From Leifsonia sp. AG29 (GTDB lineage Bacteria; Actinomycetota; Actinomycetes; Actinomycetales; Microbacteriaceae), in contig NZ_VMSF01000001.1 in assembly GCF_009765225.1 (NCBI RefSeq), positions 1,798,001-1,862,000 on the forward strand: a stretch of DNA of 64,000 bases, read 5' to 3'. The notes below the pieces were generated by a model, which was not told the origin of the DNA, made no database searches, and saw only the letters and a program-made list of their open reading frames with translations. A program made the translations under genes and the position numbers. Of the stretch, positions 45,912-54,206 are shown piece by piece. Each line of letters opens with the position of its first letter. The first letter of the stretch is position 1.

Positions 45912-46022
45912 AACCGAACGGCGCATCCGGGTGTGTCGGCGCGCCTCCCCCTCACGATGTGCATTGGGCCCCTCCCGTCGGCTAGTATCGGAAGCCGCGG
46001 CCCGGTCTCCGGTCCGCAGGAT

Positions 46023-46095
46023 GGGCGATTGGCGCAGTTGGTAGCGCGCTTCCTTCACACGGAAGAGGTCATCAGTTCGAGTCTGGTATCGCCCA
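46023..46095 (+). tRNA. tRNA-Val (anticodon CAC)
   Basis: 73-nt cloverleaf: acceptor GGGCGAT/ATCGCCC with discriminator A, anticodon loop TTCACAC (CAC), T-loop TTCGAGT. Nearly the same body as the tRNA-Val(GAC) on the other strand. A TAGTAT -10-like box lies at 45983-45988. CCA is not encoded. Confidence 0.96.
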
Positions 46096-46103
46096 CCGCA
46101 GCC

Positions 46104-46127
46104 GGCCCCGGGTCTCCCGGGGCCTTT
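46104..46127 (+). terminator. Intrinsic terminator of tRNA-Val(CAC)
   Basis: Perfect 9-bp stem GGCCCCGGG/CCCGGGGCC with TCT loop, followed by TTTCCCTTT, starting 9 nt after the tRNA. Confidence 0.88.
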
Positions 46128-46300
46128 CCCTTTCCCCGGCGGTCGCCGAGTGCGCTTCGTCGGGACGTCTGCGGTTGCGCGCGCAGCCGCAGACGTCCCA
46201 CAGCGACGCACTCGCGCACCGCACCGCACCGCACCGCACCGCCGCACTCGCAAGCGAACCTCGCTCGCCGACGCACGTCCTTCCACGGCGCCCACACGCA

Positions 46301-46855
46301 TCACCGCCACCCGTACCGGGCCGCCAGCGCCTCCCGAACGACCGCGAACCGGCGTGCGTCGAGCGCCGCCGCCTCCCGGCGCATGCCGCTCTGCTGCACT
46401 CGGTAGACCCGGTCGAGGCGCACGAAGCTTGGCCGCGTCCTCCCGTCCCAGTCGCCCGAACCGATCGGCAGGTACTCGGGACGTCCCGGGTGCTCCTGAC
46501 TCGTCAGCGCGACGGCGATCACGGAGCCGGCCGGTTCGGCGGCGACGACGAGAACGGGCCTGTCCTTGCCGCGGCCGTCGCCCTCTTCGTACGGGACCCA
46601 CGTCCACACGATCTCCCCCGGATCCGCGTTCCCCCCGCGCCGCGGGCTGTACGACGTCCGGAGCCGACCCAGCCGACGCGGGTCGACCTGGACGGTCGCC
46701 CAGGTCCCGGAGCGCCCGGGCTCAACGAGGCCGGTCGGCCGCTGTCCGCCCCTGCGCCCGGGTCCCGGTCCGGCGACCCCGCGGCTGCGTCCGCGCCGGG
46801 GTGCCGGACGGAACAGGGCCGTCAGTGCTTGCAGGAATCCTCGAGCGCTCACCAC
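46301..46855 (-). CDS. PemK/MazF-like protein
   Basis: 184 residues. The second half carries PDPGEIVWTWVPY-like sequence (here ADPGEIVWTWVPYEE), GRGKDRPVLVVA and VALTSQEH, the strands of the PemK/MazF toxin fold; the N-terminal 70 residues are basic and Arg/Pro/Gly-rich. No antitoxin gene is adjacent, so it may be a stand-alone nuclease-like protein. GTG at 46855 is preferred: TATCGT (46868-46863) ends 7 nt upstream, a leaderless arrangement. The first 134 nt overlap the 3' end of the Amt paralog on the same strand. No toxin activity is shown. Confidence 0.72.
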   Translation of the reverse strand: MVSARGFLQALTALFRPAPRRGRSRGVAGPGPGRRGGQRPTGLVEPGRSGTWATVQVDPRRLGRLRTSYSPRRGGNADPGEIVWTWVPYEEGDGRGKDRPVLVVAAEPAGSVIAVALTSQEHPGRPEYLPIGSGDWDGRTRPSFVRLDRVYRVQQSGMRREAAALDARRFAVVREALAARYGWR

Positions 46856-48014
46856 GTCCGGAACGATAGCGGACACCGGTCAGCCCCACGGTGAACCGCA
46901 GCGCGAGAGCGAGCAGCGACGAGACGACGAAGGCGTAGAGCAGCACGGCGGTACCGGCGGTCCCCTGCGCGACGAACAGATCGAAGTTGCCGCTGTCGAC
47001 CATGCCTCCTCCAGCGGCGAACAGGCCGATGTAGAGCAGCCCGACGAAACTGGCCGCGACGGTGATCACGCAGATCGTGAGCGCGGGACCGAATCGGGCG
47101 CGCGCCGCGAGGTCCACGAGCGTCGCACAGGCGAGGGCCGCGAGGGCGCCGAGGAGGAGCGACCAGCCCAGGGTGAGGACCCCCGAGGCCGGGGTGATCG
47201 CGACGAGACCCGAGAAGGCGCCGCAGAAGGCGCTGGCGACCGTCGGCCGCCGGAGGAGCACACGATCCACGAGCATCCACATGAGGGCGCCGCCCGCGGA
47301 GGCCAGGAACGCGTTGATGGCGATGAGCGGCGTGTACCGGTCCATCGCGCCCTCGGAGCCCACCACCAGCCCCAGCCAGCCGACCCACAGCAGGGCCCCG
47401 CCCACCGCCACGAGCGGGAGGCTGCGGATGCCTCCCGGCGCATGCTCGCCGCGCCCGCACGCCAGGACGACCCCGGCGGCCGACGCACCGGCCGCGATGA
47501 CGGGAAGGGCGCCTCCGACGTCGACGACGCCGAGGACATCGACCGCCCAGCCGTCCGCCAGCGCGAACACGGCGTATGCGACGGGGAACAGCACGAGCAC
47601 GCACCACAGTGCGACGAACAGCATCAGTGCGCGCAGAGTCAAGCGGGAGGCGAGGATGACGGCCACCACGGCCGCGACGAGCACACAGGCGGCGATGACA
47701 TAGCCGGCGCGAGCTGCCGCGTAGGGATCGGCCGAGAGCGGGTGGAGGCCCGCAACGGTGGAGAGACCGGGGTCGGGCCGGCCGACGAGGTGCGGGATCA
47801 GTGGCGCGCCCGCGGCCATGCCGTAGCCGCCCAGCATGGCCAGCACGATCGTGACCGCCCCGCTCGCGAGGACAGCCCGGAACGACCGCCCGGCAGACTC
47901 CCGCCCGGCGAGGCCGCCCACGAACAGCGCGAGACCCAGGGCGGCGAGGATCGTCAGGGCGCCGCAGATGAACAGCAGCAGCGCGTCCATCTGGCTACCC
48001 GTCGCCGCACTCAT
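46722..48014 (-). CDS. Degenerate ammonium-transporter paralog lacking both pore histidines
   Basis: 430 residues, about 11 transmembrane helices aligned with the adjacent Amt: MLFVALWCVLVLFPVAYAVFALADGW, GGALLWVGWLGLVVGS and SAFCGAFSGLVAITPASGVLTLGWSLL match Amt segments. The Amt signature GGTAVHINAG is GGALPVIAAG here, so the first pore histidine is Val172; the second, in VVGIHLVGG, becomes CVITVAAS with Thr318. The acidic residue of the recruitment site may be kept (Asp165). The C-terminal 50 residues are basic, Pro/Thr-rich and not Amt-like. It follows amt by 188 nt on the same strand. Ammonium conduction seems unlikely in the usual mode; a sensory or accessory role is possible. Confidence 0.8.
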   Translation of the reverse strand: MSAATGSQMDALLLFICGALTILAALGLALFVGGLAGRESAGRSFRAVLASGAVTIVLAMLGGYGMAAGAPLIPHLVGRPDPGLSTVAGLHPLSADPYAAARAGYVIAACVLVAAVVAVILASRLTLRALMLFVALWCVLVLFPVAYAVFALADGWAVDVLGVVDVGGALPVIAAGASAAGVVLACGRGEHAPGGIRSLPLVAVGGALLWVGWLGLVVGSEGAMDRYTPLIAINAFLASAGGALMWMLVDRVLLRRPTVASAFCGAFSGLVAITPASGVLTLGWSLLLGALAALACATLVDLAARARFGPALTICVITVAASFVGLLYIGLFAAGGGMVDSGNFDLFVAQGTAGTAVLLYAFVVSSLLALALRFTVGLTGVRYRSGRGERSRIPASTDGPVPSGTPARTQPRGRRTGTRAQGRTAADRPR

Positions 48015-48145
48015 GGCGCCTCCCCGCTCCGTCGCCCGGGCCGTCCGGCCGCCTGGGAGCCCGGAAGCCCGGGCCGTCGGATGCAAGCATCGCACGTGCC
48101 GGGCCCGCCACCCGGTTGCGACAGGAGGCGCGGCCGCCGCACGAC

Positions 48146-48177
48146 GGGAGGGGCGCCGCCGCGGCGACGCCCCTCCC
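48146..48177 (-). terminator. Long hairpin between amt and its paralog
   Basis: GGGAGGGGCGCCGCCG and CGGCGACGCCCCTCCC form a 16-bp stem with one mismatch and almost no loop, 25 nt after the amt stop. No U tract follows on the minus strand, so it may only partially terminate, lowering expression of the paralog. Confidence 0.6.
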
Positions 48178-48202
48178 GGGAACCGTTGGACCGACCGACC
48201 GG

Positions 48203-49486
48203 TCAGACCGTCTCGAGCGAGTAGCCCTCCTCGCCGTGCACGACGGTGTCGACACCGGCCAGCTCGTCCTCGTTCTTGATGCGGAAGCCCATCGTCTTCT
48301 GGATGACCCAGCCGATGGCGTACGCCAGGACGAAGGAGTAGATCAGGACCGAGAAGGCGCCGATCGCCTGGACGCCGAGCTGCTGGAAGCTGCCGCCGTA
48401 GAGCAGGCTGGAGAACGCGCTCGTCGGCTCGCCCTTGCTGTTGTAGACGTGGGTGAAACCGAAGATGCCGATCCAGAGCGTGCCGATGATGCCGCCGACG
48501 AGGTGGATGCCGACCACGTCGAGCGAGTCGTCGAAGCCGAGCTTGAACTTGAGGTCGATGGCGAGGGCGCACACCGCACCGGCGACGAGGCCGAGGAGGA
48601 TCGCGAAGCCGGGGGTCAGGATGTTACAGGCCGGCGTGATGGCGACGAGACCCGCGACCGCACCCGATGCGGCACCGATGGAGGTCGGCTTGCCGTCCTT
48701 GATCTTCTCGACGATCAGCCAGCCGATCGTCGCCGCGGCCGGGGCAGCGAGGGTGTTGATCCAGGCGATCGCCGCGACGCCGTCCACCGCGGCCTCGGAG
48801 CCGGCGTTGAATCCGAACCAGCCGAACCAGAGCAGGGCTGCGCCGAGGAGCGTCAGCGGCACGTTGTGCGGCTTCGACATGCCCTTCTGGAAGCCGACGC
48901 GCTTGCCGAGGACGAGGGCGAGAGCGAGGCCCGCGGCACCGGCGTTGATGTGCACCGCCGTGCCACCCGCGAAGTCGTTCACGTGGAGGACGGCCGGAGC
49001 CCAGCCGTCGGCGAGGTTGAACACCCAGTACGCGACCGGGAAGTAGACGATCGTCGCCCAGATCCCTGCGAAGACCATCCACGCGCCGAACTTGGCCCGG
49101 TCGGCGATGGCGCCCGAGATCAGGGCGACGGTGATGATGGCGAAGGTGGCCTGGAAGCCGGCGAAGGCGAGGCCGCCCAGATCCGGCGTGATCCCGTCCT
49201 TGCCCATGAGGCTCGAGAGGAACCAGTCTGGGGTTCCGAGCCAGTGCGGGATGGACGGCTTGCCGAAGGACAGGCCGTAGCCGTAGACGACCCAGAGGAC
49301 GCCGATGAGCGCCATCGCGCCGAAGCTCATCATCATCATGGAGATGACGCTCTTCGCTCGGACCATGCCGCCGTAGAAGAAGGCGACGCCGGGAGTCATG
49401 AGAAGGACGAGGGCTGCGGCGACGAGGAGCCACAGGGCGTTGACCGTCCCTGTCGGCGCGTAGTCCGCTGCTGTGTGGAGCACCAT
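48203..49486 (-). CDS. amt: Ammonium transporter
   Basis: 427 residues, 11 transmembrane helices. All functional marks are present: DFAGGTAVHINAG with Asp171 and pore His179, GFDDSLDVVGIHLVGG with pore His328, and LMTPGVAFFYGGMVRAKS in helix 1-2. The C-terminal cytoplasmic tail (about 395-427) contains MGFRIKNEDELAGVDTVVHGE, typical of Amt proteins regulated by GlnK. No glnK or glnD is adjacent. A GlnR-type box lies about 100 bp upstream, so nitrogen control is likely. Confidence 0.97.
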   Translation of the reverse strand: MVLHTAADYAPTGTVNALWLLVAAALVLLMTPGVAFFYGGMVRAKSVISMMMMSFGAMALIGVLWVVYGYGLSFGKPSIPHWLGTPDWFLSSLMGKDGITPDLGGLAFAGFQATFAIITVALISGAIADRAKFGAWMVFAGIWATIVYFPVAYWVFNLADGWAPAVLHVNDFAGGTAVHINAGAAGLALALVLGKRVGFQKGMSKPHNVPLTLLGAALLWFGWFGFNAGSEAAVDGVAAIAWINTLAAPAAATIGWLIVEKIKDGKPTSIGAASGAVAGLVAITPACNILTPGFAILLGLVAGAVCALAIDLKFKLGFDDSLDVVGIHLVGGIIGTLWIGIFGFTHVYNSKGEPTSAFSSLLYGGSFQQLGVQAIGAFSVLIYSFVLAYAIGWVIQKTMGFRIKNEDELAGVDTVVHGEEGYSLETV

Positions 49487-49582
49487 GCGAATTGTCTACC
49501 TCTCTGTGCGGTCCCGGCTCCGGTGGCGACGACCGGTCGGGGGTCCGGGGGGTTCGGGGTGGAGCCAGTCTGATCGCGAGAG

Positions 49583-49620
49583 GTTTCGTCAGAACGATGC
49601 TCGTGTTTCACCCGTGTTAC
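49583..49620 (-). promoter_or_regulatory. GlnR-type box upstream of amt
   Basis: On the minus strand: GTAAC-n6-GAAAC-n6-ATCGT-n6-GAAAC, at 49620-49616, 49609-49605, 49598-49594 and 49587-49583. This matches the actinobacterial GlnR consensus gTnAc-n6-GaAAc-n6-gTnAc-n6-GaAAc in spacing at all four elements and in sequence at three. A further perfect palindrome AAACAC-T-GTGTTT lies at 49638-49650. GlnR is the nitrogen regulator of amt in several actinobacteria. Confidence 0.75.
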
Positions 49621-49702
49621 GCGTTCGCACGTCGTGTAAACACTGTGTTTCGCGGTGCCGGGAATGCGCGGCGCGAGTGATGTGCGCCTCCCTCGACCGG
49701 GG

Positions 49703-50758
49703 CTAGTCGTCGTGCGGCGGCAGTTCGCCCGCGGTCAGGGCGATCATGCGCGAGACGCTGCGGAGGTACTTCTTGCGGTAGCCGCCTCCGAGCATCTCCT
49801 CGTCGAAGACCTCGTTGAGGGGCACGCCGGTCTGCACGATCGGGATCTCGGCGTCGTACACGCGGTCGATGAAGGCGACGAGCCGCAGCGCAGCCATCTG
49901 GTCGTGGAGCACCTCCACGTCGGAGAGCCCGATGACGTCGATCCCGTCGAGCATCTTGATGTACCGCGACGGGTGGACGGTCGCGAGGTGGGCGATGAGG
50001 TCGCGGAAGGCATCGCTCGTCGCCGTCTCGCCGCGGTCCGCCAGCGCACGGAGGACGCGCTGGTACTCCGCCGGCTCGACCGTCAGCGCGCTGCCGGTCG
50101 TGTCGCGCCGCCGGTAGTCGAGCCCGTCGATGCGGATCGTCTGGAAGTGCGCGGACAGCGACTGGATCTCCCGCAGGAAGTCGCTCGCCGCGAAGCGCCC
50201 CTCCCCCAGCGCGTTCGGCGGCGTGTTCGACGTCGCGGCGATGCGGGTGCCGGAGGCGACGAGCTCGCCGAGCATCCGGGTCATCATCATGGTGTCGCCC
50301 GGGTCGTCGAGCTCGAACTCGTCGATGCAGATGAGGTCGGATCCGCGGAGCAGGTCGACGGCCCCCGCGTAGCCGAGCGCGCCGACGAGAGCGGTGTACT
50401 CGATGAACGTGCCGAAGTACTTGGTGCCCGGGGCCTCGTGCCACAGCGCGGCGAGGAGGTGCGTCTTGCCGACGCCGAACCCGCCGTCGAGGTACACGCC
50501 GGGCTTCATCGCCTCCACCTTGCGCCGGCTGCGGCTGAACAGGCCCGCCGGCCGCTGCGGCTCCCACGCCTTCGCGAACAGCTTGAGCGTGGCCACCGCC
50601 TCGGCCTGGGAGGGGTAATCGTGGTCGGGCCGGTACGACTCGAAGGTGGCGTGCTCGAACTGCGAAGGCGGGACCAGGCTGCCGGCGATCTCCGCCCCGG
50701 TGATCTGCGGGGAGCGGTCTGCCAGGCGCGGGAGGGCTCCGGTCTTCTCGATCGTCAT
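49703..50758 (-). CDS. zapE: Cell division ATPase ZapE
   Basis: 351 residues, AFG1-like AAA ATPase. Walker A GGFGVGKTHLLAAL and Walker B LICIDEFELDDPGDTMMMTR are intact, followed by the sensor IAATSNTPPNALGEGRFAASDF and the SRYIKMLDGIDVIGLSD stretch of the family. The start MTIEKTGALPRL is the first ATG with AAGGTG upstream; codons further up are a shadow. In E. coli ZapE acts at the division ring under stress; the role in actinobacteria is inferred. Divergent from sseA. Confidence 0.93.
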   Translation of the reverse strand: MTIEKTGALPRLADRSPQITGAEIAGSLVPPSQFEHATFESYRPDHDYPSQAEAVATLKLFAKAWEPQRPAGLFSRSRRKVEAMKPGVYLDGGFGVGKTHLLAALWHEAPGTKYFGTFIEYTALVGALGYAGAVDLLRGSDLICIDEFELDDPGDTMMMTRMLGELVASGTRIAATSNTPPNALGEGRFAASDFLREIQSLSAHFQTIRIDGLDYRRRDTTGSALTVEPAEYQRVLRALADRGETATSDAFRDLIAHLATVHPSRYIKMLDGIDVIGLSDVEVLHDQMAALRLVAFIDRVYDAEIPIVQTGVPLNEVFDEEMLGGGYRKKYLRSVSRMIALTAGELPPHDD

Positions 50759-50882
50759 AGCGGGGTGTGCACCTTTGTGTCGAAGTCTTAACCGGGCCGT
50801 TCTTCCCGTCTCGGGCTCCGCGTAGCCTGAGGAGGCGGCCCCGGAGTCGCAGGATTCCAGCCTATCCCGGAGGATGTAGAGC

Positions 50883-51785
50883 ATGACCATCGCAGCTGAT
50901 CCCTCACCCGACTTCGCCGCCTACGCCCACCCCGAACGACTCGTGAGCACCTCCTGGCTCGCCGACCACCTCGGCGAGCCCGGCCTCGTCGTCGTCGAGT
51001 CGGACGAGGACGTCCTGCTGTACGAAACCGGCCACATCCCCGGTTCCGTCAAGATCGACTGGCACACCGATCTCAACGACCCGGTCGTGCGCGACTACGT
51101 GAGCCCGGAGCGCTTCGCGGAGCTGCTCGGATCGAAGGGCATCGCGCGCGACACCACGGTCGTCATCTACGGCGACAAGAACAACTGGTGGGCGGCCTAC
51201 GCGCTGTGGGTCTTCACGCTGTTCGGCCACGAGGACGTGCGCCTCCTCGACGGCGGCCGCGACAAGTGGATCGCGGAGGGACGCGAGCTGACCCGCGAGT
51301 CGCCGAGGCCGACGCCGGCCGACTATCCGGTGGTCGAGCGCGACGACCACACCGTGCGGGCGTTCAAGGAGGACGTGCTGGCCCACTTCGGGAAGCCGCT
51401 CATCGATGTCCGCTCGCCCGAGGAGTACAGCGGCGAGCGCACCGAGATCCCGGGCTACCCGACCGAGGGAGCGCTGCGGGCCGGGCACATCCCGTCGGCC
51501 GCGTCGGTGCCGTGGGCGCGGGCAGCCGCGCCGGATGCGACGTTCAAGCGCCGGCCGGAGCTCGAGGAGGTCTACCTGGGCGGTGCCGGACTCCGCCCCG
51601 GCGACGATGTGATCGCGTACTGCCGGATCGGAGAGCGGTCCAGCCACACCTGGTTCGTGCTGACGCACCTGCTCGGGTTCGAGAACGTGCGGAACTACGA
51701 CGGCTCGTGGACCGAGTGGGGTTCGGCTGTCCGCGTGCCGATCGCCACGGGCACCGAGCCCGGGGAGGCGCCCGCCCCGCGCTGA
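50883..51785 (+). CDS. sseA: Thiosulfate / 3-mercaptopyruvate sulfurtransferase
   Basis: 300 residues in two rhodanese domains: an inactive N-terminal one ([32 protein letters not shown]) and an active C-terminal one with [33 protein letters not shown] and the catalytic Cys247 in [18 protein letters not shown] is the thiosulfate-type active loop. GGAGGATGTAGAGC precedes the ATG. It forms a two-gene unit with sufE 28 nt downstream, a pairing seen in many actinobacteria. Transfers sulfane sulfur to acceptors such as cyanide or iron-sulfur assembly proteins. Confidence 0.94.
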   Translation: MTIAADPSPDFAAYAHPERLVSTSWLADHLGEPGLVVVESDEDVLLYETGHIPGSVKIDWHTDLNDPVVRDYVSPERFAELLGSKGIARDTTVVIYGDKNNWWAAYALWVFTLFGHEDVRLLDGGRDKWIAEGRELTRESPRPTPADYPVVERDDHTVRAFKEDVLAHFGKPLIDVRSPEEYSGERTEIPGYPTEGALRAGHIPSAASVPWARAAAPDATFKRRPELEEVYLGGAGLRPGDDVIAYCRIGERSSHTWFVLTHLLGFENVRNYDGSWTEWGSAVRVPIATGTEPGEAPAPR

Positions 51786-51813
51786 GGCCGCCGGGGCGAC
51801 GTAGGCTGGAGGG

Positions 51814-52254
51814 ATGACCGACCTCACCGGCACGCTCGCCGAGATCCGCGACGATTTCCAGGCGCTGGAGCAGAACGACCGCCTCCAGCTCCTCCTGGAG
51901 TTCTCGGACGAGCTGCCGGAGCTCCCCGAGCGGTACCGGGAGCACCCGGACCTGTTCGAGCGCGTCGAGGAGTGCCAGGCGCCGGTGTTCATCTTCGTCG
52001 AGGTCGACGAGAACGACATTGTTCACCTGTTCGCGACCGCCCCGCGGGAGGCGCCGACGACTCGCGGTTTCGCGTCCATCCTGGTGCAGGGGCTCGACGG
52101 GCTGACGAGCGACGAGGTGCTGGCCGTCCCCGACGACTTCCCGCAGACGCTCGGGCTGACCGAGGCGGTCTCGCCGCTGCGGATCAGGGGCATGTCGGCC
52201 CTGCTGGGGCGGGCGAAGCGCCAGGTGCGAGAGAAGACAGCCGCCCGGGCGTAG
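51814..52254 (+). CDS. sufE: SufE-family cysteine desulfuration protein
   Basis: 146 residues. The conserved persulfide-accepting cysteine is Cys54 in RVEECQAPVFIFV, and the C-terminal helix LRIRGMSALLGRAKRQVRE closes the fold. SufE takes sulfur from SufS for iron-sulfur cluster building. GGAGGG lies 0-6 nt upstream of the ATG. Its neighbour sseA is a sulfurtransferase, consistent with a shared sulfur-transfer role. Convergent with the alpha/beta hydrolase 9 nt away. Confidence 0.93.
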   Translation: MTDLTGTLAEIRDDFQALEQNDRLQLLLEFSDELPELPERYREHPDLFERVEECQAPVFIFVEVDENDIVHLFATAPREAPTTRGFASILVQGLDGLTSDEVLAVPDDFPQTLGLTEAVSPLRIRGMSALLGRAKRQVREKTAARA

Positions 52255-52262
52255 TCCGGCCG

Positions 52263-53489
52263 TCAGCCGGCGGACGCGGGCTGCGCCGCCTCGGCGGGCA
52301 CCGTGGCGTCGAGCCAGCTCCGGATGGCGGAGCGCCAGCCCGCCTCGTCGTAGTTCCAGAGCTTCGTGTGGAGCGCGACGGTGAAGGGCACGTAGGTGAC
52401 GATGTCGCTGCGCACCTCGGCGAGCGCCCGGGAGGCGGCGTCCGGCACGAACCCGTCATCCGAGCTGTGGAGGAGGAGCGTCGGCCGATCGAGGTCGGCC
52501 GCGCGCGCCACGAAGTCCATGCTCTTCAGGTCGATGGGCGCGCCCTGGCCGGTGATCGGCCCGCTCCACGTGGCCTCGATGAGCCGCATGGCACCTCGCG
52601 TGATCGGGCTCGGGAGGCGCAGGAGGCCGGCCTGGAACTGCAGCGTGTCCACCCAGTCGATGACGGGCGACTCGAGCACGATGCCGGCCACGCTGTCGAG
52701 CCGCTCGGAGCGTGTGACGGTCTGCAGCACGACCGCGCCTCCCATCGACCAGCCCATGAGGACGATCCGGCGGGCGCCGTGCTCGAGCGCGTAGCCGATC
52801 GCGGCGTCGATGTCCCGCCACTCCGTGCCTCCCAGGCCGTAGCGCCGGTCGGCGCTGTCGGGAGCGTGCCCGTCGTTGCGGTACGACGCGAGGAGGGACG
52901 TGAACCCGGCGGCGTGGAACTCGGGGACGGCGCGCAGTCCCTCCTGCCGGGTGGCGCCCCACCCGTGCACCTGGATCGCCCAGCGTCCGTCGTCGGTGCC
53001 CTCGGGGGCCGGGAAGAGCCAGGCGGGCGCCTCTCCCAGGTCAGTCGGGACCGAGACGCTCGACACGGGGAGCCCGAGCTCCTCCGGGTCGAGGTGGTAG
53101 TAACCGCTGATCCGGGCGCGGCCGGGCCGGAGGTCTCCGTAGACGATCTCCTCCAGTTCCCGGGTGACGGTGCGCTCGCCGAGTTCCAGCAGGCCGCCCA
53201 GCCGCGCGTACCCGGTGTCGTGGCCGAAGAAGAGGCCGAACCGTCCGGGCATCGCCGCATCCGGCGTGCGCCGGAGCGTCACGGTGCCCGCGTCGCCGTC
53301 CACCCCGATGACGACCTGGTTCTGCGGACGGCGGCGCACCGGCGTGATCACGGTGCGCGCGACCCGTGCGGTCGCCCACGCGGTGCCCGCGGCCGCGGCG
53401 AGCGCGATCCCGGTGCCGACCAGGGCGGTGGTCGTGAAGGTCTTGCCGAGGGTCCGGCCGAGGGCCGCGCCGCTGTCAGTGGTCGCCAT
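52263..53489 (-). CDS. Membrane-anchored alpha/beta hydrolase
   Basis: 408 residues. An N-terminal hydrophobic segment (about 17-41) acts as a signal anchor; after a variable region (50-150), the hydrolase fold shows RWAIQVHGWGATRQEG, the nucleophile GWSMGG with Ser248, LESPVIDWVDTL and the acid-histidine region PTLLLHSSDDGFVPD and FTVALHTKLWNYDE. Substrate unknown; DUF1023 similarity is not seen, so it is unrelated to the 7.6-kb gene. The start MATTDSGAAL at 53489 is the first ATG; no stronger candidate. Confidence 0.88.
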   Translation of the reverse strand: MATTDSGAALGRTLGKTFTTTALVGTGIALAAAAGTAWATARVARTVITPVRRRPQNQVVIGVDGDAGTVTLRRTPDAAMPGRFGLFFGHDTGYARLGGLLELGERTVTRELEEIVYGDLRPGRARISGYYHLDPEELGLPVSSVSVPTDLGEAPAWLFPAPEGTDDGRWAIQVHGWGATRQEGLRAVPEFHAAGFTSLLASYRNDGHAPDSADRRYGLGGTEWRDIDAAIGYALEHGARRIVLMGWSMGGAVVLQTVTRSERLDSVAGIVLESPVIDWVDTLQFQAGLLRLPSPITRGAMRLIEATWSGPITGQGAPIDLKSMDFVARAADLDRPTLLLHSSDDGFVPDAASRALAEVRSDIVTYVPFTVALHTKLWNYDEAGWRSAIRSWLDATVPAEAAQPASAG

Positions 53490-53597
53490 GATCGCATCGT
53501 AGCCGCGGCGCGGGGGGCCGCTCGTGGCGTCCTCAGGACATTCCCGGGCGGCGCGCCTTACATCCCGCTCACGTGAAAGGCTTCTAGTGTTCGTAGC

Positions 53598-54206
53598 GTG
53601 CCGACACCAACCTCCACCCCGCACCAGCCGGCGGTGTTCCGGTCGGCGCTGGAGTCGATCCGCGCCGCCGTCTCCCGCCCGGAGCTCGTGATCGAGGAGA
53701 TCCCCGCGCCGGGCCAGCTGGCGCCCTACGCCGTCGCCCTCGCCGCGGACGTCCGGCCGGCGCGGCACGCCGCCGACTCCGACCTCGGCACGGGGCGCTT
53801 CGTGCTCCTGTACGACCCCGAGGAGCCCGAGGCCTGGGGCGGACCGTTCCGGGTCGTCTGCTTCGCCCAGGCGCCTCTGGAGACCGACATCGGGCTCGAT
53901 CCATTCCTGGCCGACGTCGCCTGGTCGTGGCTCGTCGACGCGCTGGACGCCCGCGGGGCGCGGTACACCGCCGCGAGCGGCACGGCGACGAAGATCCTCT
54001 CCACCGGTTTCGGCGAGCTCGCCGCGCAGGGCGACGGCGCCCAGATCGAGCTCCGCGCCTCCTGGAGCCCGCAGGAGTCCGACCTCTCAGCCCACGTCGA
54101 GGGCTGGGGCGAGCTGCTGTGCATGCTGGCGGGGCTCCCGCCCGCAGAGGGGGTCAGCGTCCTCGGGAAACGGCCGGCGGCTCCCCAGGGGACGCCGCGT
54201 GCCTGA
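53598..54206 (+). CDS. DUF3000 protein
   Basis: 202 residues, soluble, no signal. Matches the actinobacterial DUF3000 family in ALESIRAAVSRPELVIEEIPAPGQLAPYAVALAADV, DPEEPEAWGGPFRVVCFAQAPLE and SWSPQESDLSAHVEGWGELLCMLAGLPP. Function unknown; the gene is regularly found before the RNase D gene, as here (8-nt overlap, GTGCCTGA). GTG start; TAGTGT at 53585-53590 ends 7 nt upstream, so the transcript is probably leaderless. Confidence 0.92.
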   Translation: MPTPTSTPHQPAVFRSALESIRAAVSRPELVIEEIPAPGQLAPYAVALAADVRPARHAADSDLGTGRFVLLYDPEEPEAWGGPFRVVCFAQAPLETDIGLDPFLADVAWSWLVDALDARGARYTAASGTATKILSTGFGELAAQGDGAQIELRASWSPQESDLSAHVEGWGELLCMLAGLPPAEGVSVLGKRPAAPQGTPRA

